Source: Chenggangzhangella methanolivorans (GTDB lineage: Bacteria; Pseudomonadota; Alphaproteobacteria; Rhizobiales; Methylopilaceae). From it: DNA of 64,000 bases. The stretch's first letter is position 1. The number at the start of each line of letters is the position of its first letter. A program made the translations under genes and the position numbers. The notes beneath the pieces are model-generated. The model did not search any database. It was not told the DNA's origin and saw only the letters and a list, made by a program, of their open reading frames with translations. The DNA is taken from contig NZ_CP081869.1 in the NCBI RefSeq assembly GCF_019797865.1, positions 4,230,501-4,294,500 on the forward strand. The letters run 5' to 3'. This document shows positions 45,819 to 56,633 of the stretch, piece after piece.

Positions 45819-46592
45819 TCACCGCCTCATATGCTCGAGCGCGGTTTCGAGCGCAGCCGGCGAGACGCGGATCCAGCCGGAGAACGGCGCGTCCATGTCG
45901 AGGATGAGGTAGAGCGCCGCCGAGATCAGCGCCGCGCCGGCGGTCATCCACACGGCCACCACGACGTTTGGGGGCGCGCGATACGCGAAGCTCGCGAAGA
46001 TCAGCGACACCCACCCCACCAGCACCACGATGAGCTGCGGCGGCATGGTGCCTTCCCAGTGCTGGATCAGCGTCCAGCGCAGCTCGGTGATCTTCTGGAA
46101 GCGTTGGCGCCACTCGGCCTTGAGCTGGAGGTCCTCGGGCTCGTCCGCCTCGATCTTGCGCATAGCCGCGCCGACCTCGTCGAGCTGGGCTTCGGCGGCC
46201 TCGTCCTCGACCGTCACGTCGCGGCCGACGGCGTCCCTGGGCCATGTGCCCGCGACCGCGCGCTCGACATAGCTTGCGAGCTTGGCGCGGGCCTCGGCGG
46301 TGTCGGGGCCATGCGCGCGCAGCGAGCGGTCGAGGATGATGATCTCGGTCGCGAAGGAATGGACGTTGTGGTCGATGGCGTCGAAGGTCGTCTTCGACGA
46401 ATTGATCAGCAGGCCGATCGCCATCGACGTCATGGTGACGAAGATGGTGGCCACCAGCTTGATGACGTTGTGGGTGTCGTCGCGCTGCAGCCGCTCGGGC
46501 AGCCGCGAATAGACCAGCATGCAGCCGAACGACGCGCCCGTCAGGCAGAGGAAGGTCGCAAACGCGATCAGAAGGGGAGCCACGGCCCGCAT
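45819..46592 (-). CDS. DUF4239 membrane protein
   Basis: 257 residues with an N-terminal TM helix (APLLIAFATFLCLTGASFGCML), a second hydrophobic segment near 60 (IKLVATIFVTMTSMAIGLLIN), a charged ~110-residue soluble region and two C-terminal TM helices (LIVVLVGWVSLIFASFAYRAP, VVAVWMTAGAALISAALYLIL). This matches the bestrophin-like DUF4239 family, role unknown. ATG 46592 is preferred; the longer start at 46661 adds non-conserved sequence. Intact. Confidence 0.75.
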   Translation of the reverse strand: MRAVAPLLIAFATFLCLTGASFGCMLVYSRLPERLQRDDTHNVIKLVATIFVTMTSMAIGLLINSSKTTFDAIDHNVHSFATEIIILDRSLRAHGPDTAEARAKLASYVERAVAGTWPRDAVGRDVTVEDEAAEAQLDEVGAAMRKIEADEPEDLQLKAEWRQRFQKITELRWTLIQHWEGTMPPQLIVVLVGWVSLIFASFAYRAPPNVVVAVWMTAGAALISAALYLILDMDAPFSGWIRVSPAALETALEHMRR

Positions 46593-46670
46593 CTCCGGAT
46601 GAGTCGGCCGTCCCCGCGGCCGCGCCGGACCATAGGCGCCTGCTGGTTGACGTATCGACAACCGCTTTGA

Positions 46671-48773
<2,103 letters not shown>

Positions 48774-48780
48774 CGGTCCG

Positions 48781-48815
48781 GGCCTCCTCCCTCGCGCTGC
48801 GCGAGGGAGGAGGCC
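48781..48815 (+). terminator. Strong hairpin after thiC
   Basis: A perfect 16-bp stem (GGCCTCCTCCCTCGCG / CGCGAGGGAGGAGGCC) with a 3-base loop, starting a few bases after the thiC stop; only GTTTCC follows. Probably a terminator or mRNA-end stabiliser. Its CCCTC-type arms resemble the repeat region near 52.7 kb. Confidence 0.7.
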
Positions 48816-48859
48816 GTTTCCGCCTGTCGCGACGGATCCTTCTGTCCCATATCCGCGGC

Positions 48860-49345
48860 ATGACGGGATCCGCATCAGGGGAGCGCGCAGCCTTCGCCCG
48901 GGGCTTCACGCTTCTGGACCGGACGCTCGGCGCGCCGCGTCCCAATTCGCGCCTGTGGACGGTCGTGGACGTCGCCTACGGGCACGCGACCGACTGGCGG
49001 TTGCGGGTGACGCTCGAAGACCATCGGGAAACGACCGTCTGGTTCGAGAATCCCACGGTCTTCAGGGTGCTGGACGACGGCGAGCTGCTCGACTATTGGG
49101 GCCGCCGCAGCGAGGAGAACGTCGCAGTCGGCACGCTCTACAGCATCCGCGAGAGCCCGTTTCTCGCTCAGCTTGGCGCAGGGGTGACGGCGCAGTCGCT
49201 GGGCGTCGGCGAAAGCCTCACCCATTACCTGATCGCGGGCATGGACGTCTGCGTCGAGGTGATCTCGGGCGCTCCCCCGACATTTGCGGACGAATCCGGA
49301 CAGCCGGCCGGGCGCGGCGGGTCGGACATCCGTAGTCGCCCGTAG
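48860..49345 (+). CDS. Hypothetical protein
   Basis: 161 residues: FTLLDRTLGAPRPNSRLWTVVDVAYGHATDWRLRVTLEDH, FRVLDDGELLDYW, GVGESLTHYLIAGMDVCVEVIS. It looks like a small soluble alpha/beta protein with an unordered C terminus (GRGGSDIRS). No family recognised. It lies between thiC and a secreted protein gene. Intact. Confidence 0.55.
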   Translation: MTGSASGERAAFARGFTLLDRTLGAPRPNSRLWTVVDVAYGHATDWRLRVTLEDHRETTVWFENPTVFRVLDDGELLDYWGRRSEENVAVGTLYSIRESPFLAQLGAGVTAQSLGVGESLTHYLIAGMDVCVEVISGAPPTFADESGQPAGRGGSDIRSRP

Positions 49346-49397
49346 TGTTGCGCCGCCCGACGCTTTGCTAGCGTCCCTGGCCATGGCGGGAGGCGGC

Positions 49398-51066
49398 ATG
49401 TTCAGGCTCATTGCGGTGGCGTTCGCCACGATGCTCCTGGCGTGCGCGCCCCGCGCCGCGTCCGCTCAAGACGCGGCGATCGGGGAGCCGGACCTCTCGC
49501 CCGGCGAGGTCGCCGCGGCCAAGGCCGCATGCGCCAGCCAGACCCCGGGGCGGCCCGCCAGCGGCTCCATCAAGCGCTACGTCGAGACCTTCGTCGCCGC
49601 GCATACGGAGTACGATCCGAAGACCTGCAAGCCGCACGGAGCCGGAGAGTGGCTGCCGATCGACAAGCAGCCGTGCGATCTCGGCGCCGGCTGCGGAATG
49701 ATGTCGACCGGCGTCCTCCAGAACCGCCCGCTCGCGAGCGGCGCCTGCGCCGGCCGCACCTACAACTTCGCCTCGCTCTGCTACACGTGGATCCTGCATT
49801 CGAACCTTTATCTGCGCGACCGGATCGCGGCGATGTACGTCCCGCCGCAGATTTCGCCGGTCACCGAGACTTTCGAGTTGAAGGTCAAGCTCGTGAAGCC
49901 CACCAGCGAGGCCAGCGAGTTCACCCGCTGGTTCGAGGACGGCCTCGGACTGTGGCAGCAGAAGCTCGCGGCCGCCGCTGACAAAGACCTCAAATGGTCG
50001 GGCACGAGCGTCAAGGAGACCAGTCCGAGGCCGGAGAAGAAGACCAACGACACGTGCTGGTGCGCCGGGTCCACGATCCTGCCGTTCTACGAGATCAGCG
50101 GCGGCGAGTGGACCGTCGACGAAGACACGGGCGAGTGGGGACCGGACGGCGTCGGCTGGAACACGGACGCGATCGACTATTATCGCGAGAAGCGGCGGGC
50201 CCCTTGCGGGACGAGATTCCGCCAGCAGATGCAGTTCATGGTCGTCGACACCCATCCCGACTGGGAGAACTACGGGAAGATGAACGTGCTCGGAGGCTCG
50301 TTCGATAACCGGACGATGACGTCGCTCCGCGCCGGGCTGTCGAAGACGCGCGAGTACAAGGTAGTCGCGAAGAAGGCGCGGCTCGCCTGCAGCAAGATCC
50401 GGTTCCCGGACCTGCCGCCCGCCGGGCCCGGGGCCATGGCCGTGATCGACGATCCCCGGCCGGTCGCGGCCGCCGCGATGGAGATCGAGCGCGTCTCGGG
50501 ACGCGCGATCTCCTACGAGGACGCGCCCTTCCGCGACCGGCGCGCGATGGCCTCGATGGTCGAGGCTGCGGAGGGCGACGCGTTCTTGGCGCCCCGGGGC
50601 GACGTGCTGACGACGCCGATGCCGTCCTCGCCCGACCAGGCCGCGGCCGCCTTGCGGGCGGCCGTCGTCCGCTACGAGGCGGGCCGGCCGGTCGCCGCCT
50701 TCGACGTCATCGAGGACGGCATGATCCGGGTCGCGCCGCGGGCCGCCGTCGACGCCTCGGGCGCGATGCGCCCTCACGCCCGCGCTCGACCGAAGGATCA
50801 GCCTGAAGGCGAAGCCCCGCACGGGCATGGAGCTGCTCGGCGATCTGCGCGAGGCGGTGGCGGCGGCCGAGGGACGACGGGTGCTTATCGGCACGGTTCC
50901 GACCGGCCTGCTGTCGCGCCTGAAAGTCGGTTTCGGCGCGGCCGACGAACCGGCGCGCGCGGCGCTGGCGCGGCTCGTCGCGGCCTCCGGCCGCAAGATG
51001 GCGTGGAAGCTGCTCTACGATCCCGGCTTCGACGACTATGCGCTGAACCTGACCGTGGTGGACTGA
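49398..51066 (+). CDS. Secreted Cys-rich protein with an STN-like C terminus, one frameshift as sequenced
   Basis: From ATG 49398 (GGGAGG 4 bases upstream) the protein has a signal peptide with a possible lipobox (FATMLLACAPRAASAQ), then a ~300-residue domain with many Cys (DPKTCKPHG, QPCDLGAGCG, TNDTCWCAG, RRAPCGTRF) and a WFEDGLGLWQQKL segment. The last 180 residues (GRAISYEDAPF..., then GMELLGDLREAVAAAEGRRVLIG, SGRKMAWKLLYDPGFDDYALNL) resemble secretin/TonB short N-terminal folds found at the ends of uncharacterised secreted proteins. An extra C in CCC 50771-50773 shifts the frame; the true end is the stop at 51066. Function unknown. Confidence 0.65.
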
Positions 51067-51079
51067 CGGCGTCGCGCCG

Positions 51080-51946
51080 TCAGTTTCGGGTGTAGCTCGT
51101 GCCGCGCTGGCCGCCGACGCGGCTGAAGCCTTCGAGCGCGCGCTTGTCGCTTGGATTGAGGTTCAGCGCCTGCGCGTAGGACGCTCGCGCGTTGCCGAGC
51201 TCGTTGCGCTTCTCGAAGGCGGTCGCTCGGCCGAGCCACGCGTCGATGTTCTTCGGCGCGAGCGTGCGGGCGGTGTTGAAGTCGTCGATCGCGGCCGCGT
51301 AGTCGGCGAGCGCGAGATAGCTCATGCCGCGCCCGATATAGGGCTCGGCCTGCGTCACCGAGATCGCGGTCGCCTTGGTGAAGTCGTCGATCGCTTCTTC
51401 CTGCCGGCCCTGCGCCTGGTGCACGAGGCCGCGATTGTGCCAGGCCTGCGCGTTGTTCGGGTCGAGCTGCACCGCCTTCTCGAAGTCGGCGAGCGCCATG
51501 TCGGTGCGCCCCGTCGAGCGGTAGATGTTGCCGCGGCCCACATAGGCGGCCGAATAGCTCGGTTCGGCGTCGATGGCGCGGTTGTAGTCGGCGAGGGCTT
51601 GCCCGGTGTCGCCCTTGGAGCGATAGGCCAGCGCACGGTTGGCGTAGGCCTTGGCGAAGTTGCCGTCGATCTGGAGCGCGCGGTTGAAGTCGCCGATCGC
51701 GTTGTCGTACTGGCCGAGCCGCGCATAGGCCGAGCCGCGCATGTTGAGCGCCTGCGGGTCGTTCGGGTTGCTGGCGACCACCTGGGAGAGCGAATTGAGG
51801 TCGGTCGAGCGGGCCGCGTAGACGTCGGGGTCGACGTCGCGGGCCGAACCGCCGCCGCCCATGGTCTCGCAGCCGGCGAGCGCGAGCGAGGCCGCGAGCA
51901 GCAGGCTTGCGTTCCGGAGGCGGACGGAGCCGGGACGACCGATCAT
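51080..51946 (-). CDS. TPR-repeat lipoprotein
   Basis: 288 residues. The lipoprotein signal ends LLLAASLALAGCETM (lipobox LAGC). About six tetratricopeptide repeats follow (e.g. ALNMRGSAYARLGQYDNAIGDFNRALQ, AYANRALAYRSKGDTGQALADYNRA). Probably an outer-membrane-anchored scaffold, similar to NlpI-like proteins. The start at ATG 51946 puts the signal peptide first; an ORF start at 51994 adds a polar leader. Its stop lies 13 bases from the convergent secreted-protein stop. Intact. Confidence 0.85.
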   Translation of the reverse strand: MIGRPGSVRLRNASLLLAASLALAGCETMGGGGSARDVDPDVYAARSTDLNSLSQVVASNPNDPQALNMRGSAYARLGQYDNAIGDFNRALQIDGNFAKAYANRALAYRSKGDTGQALADYNRAIDAEPSYSAAYVGRGNIYRSTGRTDMALADFEKAVQLDPNNAQAWHNRGLVHQAQGRQEEAIDDFTKATAISVTQAEPYIGRGMSYLALADYAAAIDDFNTARTLAPKNIDAWLGRATAFEKRNELGNARASYAQALNLNPSDKRALEGFSRVGGQRGTSYTRN

Positions 51947-52063
51947 GGCCTCACTCACCTGTTCGCTGTGCGGTTTGGAATCCGCCACAGACACAGGCGG
52001 ATTGCGGCGACATTGCGTTAGCCCGCGGCAAAGCGGGCCGCTCCTGCGCCTGAAACGCCAAAA

Positions 52064-52094
52064 CGCCCGTCGGCGTCGCCGAACGGGCGCTTTT
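52064..52094. terminator. Bidirectional terminator between rpsU and the TPR gene
   Basis: CGCCCGT..CGGC..GCCG..ACGGGCG forms a hairpin flanked by TTTT on the minus side and TTTTTTT on the plus side. It should end rpsU transcripts. Confidence 0.8.
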
Positions 52095-52136
52095 TTTCCA
52101 AAGCTCGTCGCGCCGCGGAAGCCCGCGGCGGCCGAC

Positions 52137-52358
52137 TCACTTCTTCTTCTGCGGCAGCAGGCCTTCGCGCTGGGCGCGCTTGCGGGCGAGCTTGCGGGCG
52201 CGGCGGACGGCCTCGGCCTTCTCGCGGGCGCGCTTCTCGGAGGGCTTCTCGTAGTGGCCGCGGAGCTTCATTTCACGGAAGATGCCTTCGCGCTGCATCT
52301 TCTTCTTGAGGGCCTTCAGGGCCTGATCGACATTGTTGTCGCGGACGAGAACCTGCAC
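52137..52358 (-). CDS. rpsU: Small ribosomal subunit protein bS21
   Basis: 73 residues, very basic: [53 protein letters not shown], ending QKKK. This is the alphaproteobacterial bS21, which helps mRNA binding on the 30S subunit. It has its own terminator. Intact. Confidence 0.97.
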   Translation of the reverse strand: MQVLVRDNNVDQALKALKKKMQREGIFREMKLRGHYEKPSEKRAREKAEAVRRARKLARKRAQREGLLPQKKK

Positions 52359-52771
52359 GTGTCGCCTCAGTCTGGTTTCGATATCGCGGCCTTCACCGCG
52401 TCAAAAAAACAAAAAGACGACGTCCACGCGGATCGCGCGCGGCGTCATCGTTGAGTCGTGTCTAGCAAAGGGCGGGGCGCTTGTCCATGCGGGAGGACGT
52501 CTTCCAGGACAGTGTTGAGGCCCAAAGGTTGGGCGTTCTCCCGTCCCTGGGACAGGGGAGGGCAGGCTGGGGCGCGGTTCAGGAGAGGGCTGGACAAATC
52601 GGGCTGCCGCGGCCGTCATCTACCGGCGCCCTAGACCGGAGGCCATCCCTCCCGCCACGCCGCTTCGCGGCGCGCCGCCCTCCCGAGCCAACTCCGCCGT
52701 TGCGGAGTCGGCCATTCAGAGTGGGCAAGTCGGAAACATCCGACTTGCCTGCGAGGGAGGGAGAAGAGCCG
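52359..52771. repeat. Gene-free 413 bases with a structured palindromic element
   Basis: The right part (about 52648-52762) is bounded by CCCTCCC and GGGAGGG and contains several hairpins: CCGC-TTCG-GCGG, ACTCCGCcGTTGCGGAGT, and a perfect 10-bp stem GCAAGTCGGA-AACA-TCCGACTTGC (52725-52748). This looks like a compound intergenic repeat of the kind scattered in Rhizobiales genomes. The left part holds the rpsU promoter; no gene seen. Confidence 0.55.
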
Positions 52772-53854
52772 TCACTTCACCCGCGTGACGTGCCCCATCT
52801 TGCGGCCCGGCGCCGGCTCGCCCTTGCCGTAGAGGTGCAGGGCGGCGCCGGGCTCGGCGAGCAGCTCGCGCCAGCGATTGGCCTCGGCGCCGAGCAGGTT
52901 CGTCATCACCACCTCGCCGCGCGTGCGGGTCGAGCCGAGCGGCCAGCCGGCGATCGCGCGGACATGCTGCTCGAACTGGCTCGTAGCCGCGCCCTCGATG
53001 GTCCAGTGCCCGGAATTGTGCACCCGCGGGGCGATCTCGTTCACCACCACGCGCTCGCCCGCCGGTCCGTCGACGAGGAACAGCTCGACGCCGATGACGC
53101 CCACATAGTCGAGCGCCTCCACGATCTTCTTCGCGATCGCAATGGCGGAGGCGGCGGTCTCGGGCTTGATCGCCGCGGGCACGTGGCTCGAGCGCAGGAT
53201 GTGGTTCTCGTGGCGGTTCTCGACGATGTCGTAGGCCGCGAAGTCGCCGCCGCGCCCGCGCGCCGCGATCACCGAGACCTCGGCGCGGAACGGAACGAAG
53301 GCTTCGAGGATCGCCGGCTGGCCGCCCATCATGGCGACCGCCTGGTCGATGCCGAGACCCTCGCGCACCAGCACCTGGCCCTTGCCGTCATAGCCGAAGC
53401 GCCGCGTCTTCAGCACCGCGGGACGCCCCACGGCCCCGAGCGCGGCCGCCATCGAGGCGCGGTCGTCGACGGCGGCGAAGTTCGGCGTCGGCAGGCCGAG
53501 GTCGCGCAGGAAGGTCTTTTCGACGAGCCGGTCCTGCGTGGTCGCAAGCGCCCGTTCGTTCGGGAACAGCGCCTTGTGGGCCGCGACGAGCTTCGCGGTC
53601 TCGGCCGGCACGTTCTCGAACTCGTAAGTGACGACATCGACCGAGTCGGCGAACAGCGCGAGCGCGGCCTCGTCGTCGTACGCCGCGACCGTGCGCTCGG
53701 CCGCGACGTCGAAGGCGGGCGAGTTGGGGTCGGGCGCGAACACGTGGGTCTTGAGGCCAAGCGGGGCCGCGGCGAGCGCGATCATGCGGCCGAGCTGGCC
53801 GCCGCCGAGAACCCCGATGCGGCAGCCGGGGGTGAGGGGAAGGGCGACCGCCAT
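52772..53854 (-). CDS. purK: 5-(carboxyamino)imidazole ribonucleotide synthase PurK
   Basis: 360 residues, ATP-grasp fold. It makes N5-CAIR from AIR, bicarbonate and ATP. Motifs: GVLGGGQLGRMIALAA, VTYEFENVPAETA, RRFGYDGKGQVLV, ILEAFVPFRAEVSVIAARG, and NEIAPRVHNSGHWTIEGA. ATG 53854 with TAAGG upstream overlaps the purE end region (4 bases apart), so the operon is purE-purK. Intact. Confidence 0.96.
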   Translation of the reverse strand: MAVALPLTPGCRIGVLGGGQLGRMIALAAAPLGLKTHVFAPDPNSPAFDVAAERTVAAYDDEAALALFADSVDVVTYEFENVPAETAKLVAAHKALFPNERALATTQDRLVEKTFLRDLGLPTPNFAAVDDRASMAAALGAVGRPAVLKTRRFGYDGKGQVLVREGLGIDQAVAMMGGQPAILEAFVPFRAEVSVIAARGRGGDFAAYDIVENRHENHILRSSHVPAAIKPETAASAIAIAKKIVEALDYVGVIGVELFLVDGPAGERVVVNEIAPRVHNSGHWTIEGAATSQFEQHVRAIAGWPLGSTRTRGEVVMTNLLGAEANRWRELLAEPGAALHLYGKGEPAPGRKMGHVTRVK

Positions 53855-53858
53855 GACC

Positions 53859-54368
53859 TTAGCCCTCCGAAACCGGCGTCTCGGCGACGCCGCCGGTCTG
53901 CGTCGCGCGCCATGCGTCGAGCCGCTCAGCCAGCGGCTCATCGGAGAGCGCGAGCACCGAGGCCGCGATCAGCGCGGCGTTGATCGCGCCGGCCTTGCCG
54001 ATCGCAAGCGTGCCGACCGGAACGCCGCCGGGCATCTGGACGATCGACAGCAGGCTGTCGAGGCCCGACAGCGTATGGGATTGAACGGGCACGCCAAACA
54101 CCGGCAGCGGCGTCATGGCCGCCACCATGCCCGGCAGATGCGCGGCGCCGCCCGCGCCTGCGATCACCACCTTGAAGCCGTCGGCCTTGGCGCTCTTGGC
54201 GAAGGCGACCAGCCGGTCGGGCGTGCGATGCGCCGAGACGATGCGCGCCTCATGGCCGACGCCGAGCGCGGCGAGCGTCTCGGCCGCATGGCGCATCGTC
54301 GCCCAGTCGGACTGGCTGCCCATCACGATGGCGACGGGCGTCTGTTCGGCGCGGGCCTCCGCGGCCAT
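53859..54368 (-). CDS. purE: 5-(carboxyamino)imidazole ribonucleotide mutase PurE
   Basis: 169 residues. It converts N5-CAIR to CAIR in purine synthesis. Motifs: [67 protein letters not shown]. First gene of the purE-purK operon. Intact. Confidence 0.97.
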   Translation of the reverse strand: MAAEARAEQTPVAIVMGSQSDWATMRHAAETLAALGVGHEARIVSAHRTPDRLVAFAKSAKADGFKVVIAGAGGAAHLPGMVAAMTPLPVFGVPVQSHTLSGLDSLLSIVQMPGGVPVGTLAIGKAGAINAALIAASVLALSDEPLAERLDAWRATQTGGVAETPVSEG

Positions 54369-54589
54369 TGGTCATGCTCCGGAAAGAGAGGGTTTTTGAG
54401 GCGGCGGACGATAGGCGCCGCAGACGCGCGAGGCAAGCGCGCCGTCCGGACGCGCCGACCTTTTCGCCGTCGCGCAGAACGGCGATCCGCCTTCGAGGCC
54501 CGCCGAAAGAACAGGGGCGCCTCTGGCGGTCGACGGCTTTGTCCGACTTTGGTCGCCGGGCTAAGCCGTCGGCGCAGCGGAGATCTGCG

Positions 54590-54970
54590 TCACCGCCCGC
54601 AATAGACCAGCACGTTGAAGGGGCGATCCGAGAGCTGGCCGCTCAGGTTGTAGGTCCTGACTAAGATGGAGTCGACCTCGCCGCCATTGTAGACCGATAT
54701 CGATCCGGGCTCGTCAGGCGCTCCGAACCTGCTGCCCTGGGTCGCGGAAAATGTGCAGTCGTAGATGCTGCGGCCGAAAATGACGAAGTAGAGGCCGGGC
54801 CCCTCCCTTCGCGTTGCGACCACCCCTTCTCCGCCGTCGAGTTGGCCGTCCTTGAAAACGCGCGCCGACATCGTGGCGACGCCGAACTGGGCCATCGCCT
54901 GCGTGAAGCCGGCGGCCGTCGAAACGACGACCAGCGCGGCGACCAAGCTTCTCTTCGCGAAGGTCGTCAT
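54590..54970 (-). CDS. Small secreted protein, paralogue 2
   Basis: 126 residues from ATG 54970 (AGGA nine bases upstream) with signal peptide LVAALVVVSTAAGFTQAMAQ. The mature part: ARVFKDGQLDGGEGVVATRREGPGLYFVIF, one Cys pair (DCTF, VYCGR), late LVRTYNLSGQLSDRPFNVLV. It resembles the adjacent gene upstream and the secreted protein near 2.2 kb. Five bases separate the upstream paralogue's stop from this start, so they are co-transcribed. Function unknown. Confidence 0.62.
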   Translation of the reverse strand: MTTFAKRSLVAALVVVSTAAGFTQAMAQFGVATMSARVFKDGQLDGGEGVVATRREGPGLYFVIFGRSIYDCTFSATQGSRFGAPDEPGSISVYNGGEVDSILVRTYNLSGQLSDRPFNVLVYCGR

Positions 54971-54975
54971 GTCGA

Positions 54976-55365
54976 TCAATCCTGGCACTTCACGAGAAGG
55001 CTGAAGTCACGTTTGGCGAGCGCGCCTTTCGCGTCGAAAGTGCGGACTTCGAGCACACGCGGATCGGACGGCGGAGTCGACTTGCCGAGTTCTACGCCGA
55101 CCGATCCTGCCGAGCGGCCGTGGATCGAGCCAAACCACCCGCATTTGTCGATCTGCCGGTAGAACTCGATCTCGAACACGCCCTTTTCCTTTCTCACGGA
55201 CGAAACGATTCCGGACGTTCCCCCGATCTGCTTTCCGGCGCTCGAGAAATGGCCCCAAAATTCAGCCGTGCCGGTTCCTTCGCCGGGGCGGGCCGAGGCG
55301 GGCAGGGAGACTACGAGCGCGATCGAAGCGGCAAGCGCGATCGACGACAATCTGCTCGACGGCAT
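54976..55365 (-). CDS. Small secreted protein, paralogue 3
   Basis: 129 residues with signal peptide SIALAASIALVVSLPASA. The mature part: FWGHFSSAGKQIGGTSGIVSSVRKEKGVFEIEFY, DKCGWFGSI, late EVRTFDAKGALAKRDFSLLVKCQD. It shares the VRTF/Y-x-x-x-G-x-x-x-x-R-x-F-x-x-L/V-V-x-C ending and the paired Cys with its downstream neighbour. First gene of a two-gene operon on the minus strand. Periplasmic or extracellular; function unknown. Confidence 0.62.
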   Translation of the reverse strand: MPSSRLSSIALAASIALVVSLPASARPGEGTGTAEFWGHFSSAGKQIGGTSGIVSSVRKEKGVFEIEFYRQIDKCGWFGSIHGRSAGSVGVELGKSTPPSDPRVLEVRTFDAKGALAKRDFSLLVKCQD

Positions 55366-55591
55366 TTCGCCTCCATGAATACCTTAAGTAGTATTTGGTT
55401 AGATAGTCATTAATATGCAGTCGACGCAAGCTCGATTTTGCCGCTGATTGCTTTCCGACGCGACGCAGGAGGAACGATCTTTTTAGTTGATTTAGATCAT
55501 GTCTGGACGAGCGACGTCATCGCGCCGATCCGCTGTTGCGGAGGACATCGAACGTCGTCGTGGTCGCGAAAGCCCGTCACGCTCCTTGCCC

Positions 55592-55816
55592 TCAGGCGAT
55601 GATGTCGGGCGTCAGCCTGTCTTCGAGAAAGATGATGCGGTCCTTGAGGCTCAGCTTGCGCTTCTTGAAGCGCTGGATCTGAAGCCTGTCCCCGGCGCCG
55701 AGCTTCTCGAGCGCCTCGATCGCGTTGTCGAGGTCGCGATGCTCTTCGCGCAGCCGGGCGAGCTCCTCCCGGGCCGCCGCTTCCTCGGCCCGCGCCTCGT
55801 CGTCCCGCACCGCCAT
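55592..55816 (-). CDS. DUF465 (YdcH-like) protein
   Basis: 74 residues, helical: EELARLREEHRDLDNAIEALEKLG, then QIQRFKKRKLSLKDRIIFLEDRLTPDIIA. The ending KRKLxLKDRIxxLE is the DUF465 hallmark. Small cytoplasmic coiled-coil, function unknown. The start could be ATG 55834. Divergent from a second DUF465 gene. Intact. Confidence 0.82.
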   Translation of the reverse strand: MAVRDDEARAEEAAAREELARLREEHRDLDNAIEALEKLGAGDRLQIQRFKKRKLSLKDRIIFLEDRLTPDIIA

Positions 55817-56027
55817 TCGCGCCCCGCCGTTCAACGCACAACTGTCACGCCACGCCGACTATCGCCCGCGGCCCACCGGGCGGCAAGCCGGGGCGCGCCC
55901 ACGGGCGTAAACCGGACGGTAAGCCTCCCACGTCGCTGTGAAGAATCGGTAGGCCGATGTGCATCGACAGCGTGACGGGACCGTGACATGATTCCGCTCG
56001 TCTATCTGAAACAGGGAGACGTGCTTG

Positions 56028-56210
56028 ATGTCTATCGAGTCGCACATCGCCGAGCTCGAAAAGAAGCATCGCGCCATCGAGAAAGAGATCGAGGTGGAGA
56101 TGATGCATCCGAACTCCGATGAAGTTAAGGTTTCGTCCCTCAAGCGTAAGAAGCTTCGCATCAAGGACGAAATGGTGCGCCTCAAGTCTCCGGAGCCCAC
56201 GCTCCACTAG
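56028..56210 (+). CDS. DUF465 (YdcH-like) protein
   Basis: 60 residues: MSIESHIAELEKKHRAIEKEIEVEMMHPNSDEVKVSSLKRKKLRIKDEMVRL. The two-helix coiled-coil with the SLKRKKLRIKDE end motif is typical DUF465. The ATG at 56028 or the one just before it may be used. Paired head-to-head with the other DUF465 gene over a 210-base intergenic region. Intact. Confidence 0.85.
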   Translation: MSIESHIAELEKKHRAIEKEIEVEMMHPNSDEVKVSSLKRKKLRIKDEMVRLKSPEPTLH

Positions 56211-56392
56211 CATCACGCGTTACACAGTTTACGTGAACTTCGCGCCGCCGGTCTCCTCGATCGGCGGCGTTTTCGTTTGGGCGATATTGCTCTCGCGAGC
56301 GTGAGCCGAGCTCGCTTGCGACGCGAATCGGCTACGTATAAACCCGTATCCGCCCGCCGCTTCCGGCGCCTCGATCCTTGGAGGGAGAACGC

Positions 56393-56449
56393 ATGACCAC
56401 GACCGTCATCGCCGTCGCCTCCGGACGCATGCGCCTCGCCGGCCGATAG
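56393..56449 (+). CDS. Possible 18-residue leader peptide before the ABC exporter
   Basis: An ATG with an exceptionally strong ribosome site (GGAGGGAGA, five bases upstream) opens an 18-codon ORF reading MTTTVIAVASGRMRLAGR. Its stop runs into GGTCC-GC-GGACC-GCGC-GGTCC, where the middle arm can pair with either side. The layout resembles a leader peptide with alternative RNA structures. It lies 185 bases before the ABC gene. The remaining bases of this 56.2-56.6 kb gap hold nothing else I can support. Confidence 0.35.
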   Translation: MTTTVIAVASGRMRLAGR

Positions 56450-56633
56450 GTCCGCGGACCGCGCGGTCCACCGGGCCGCGCCGCAGCCGACGACGTCTCT
56501 CCACCGATTTCGACAGTTTCGGGCGTTTGATCGAACGCTGGCGTGCGGCCGCCATCGACGCCGCGCGCCTGACGCTTCGCGCGCCCCCAATCTGGGAGGC
56601 GGCCGCCGCTCAAGCGCGGGGCCGCGCCGTTTC

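Noticed and set aside
52481..53983. A 500-residue plus-strand frame over purK
   Set aside because: Shadow of purK; starts inside a palindromic repeat region and has no domain.
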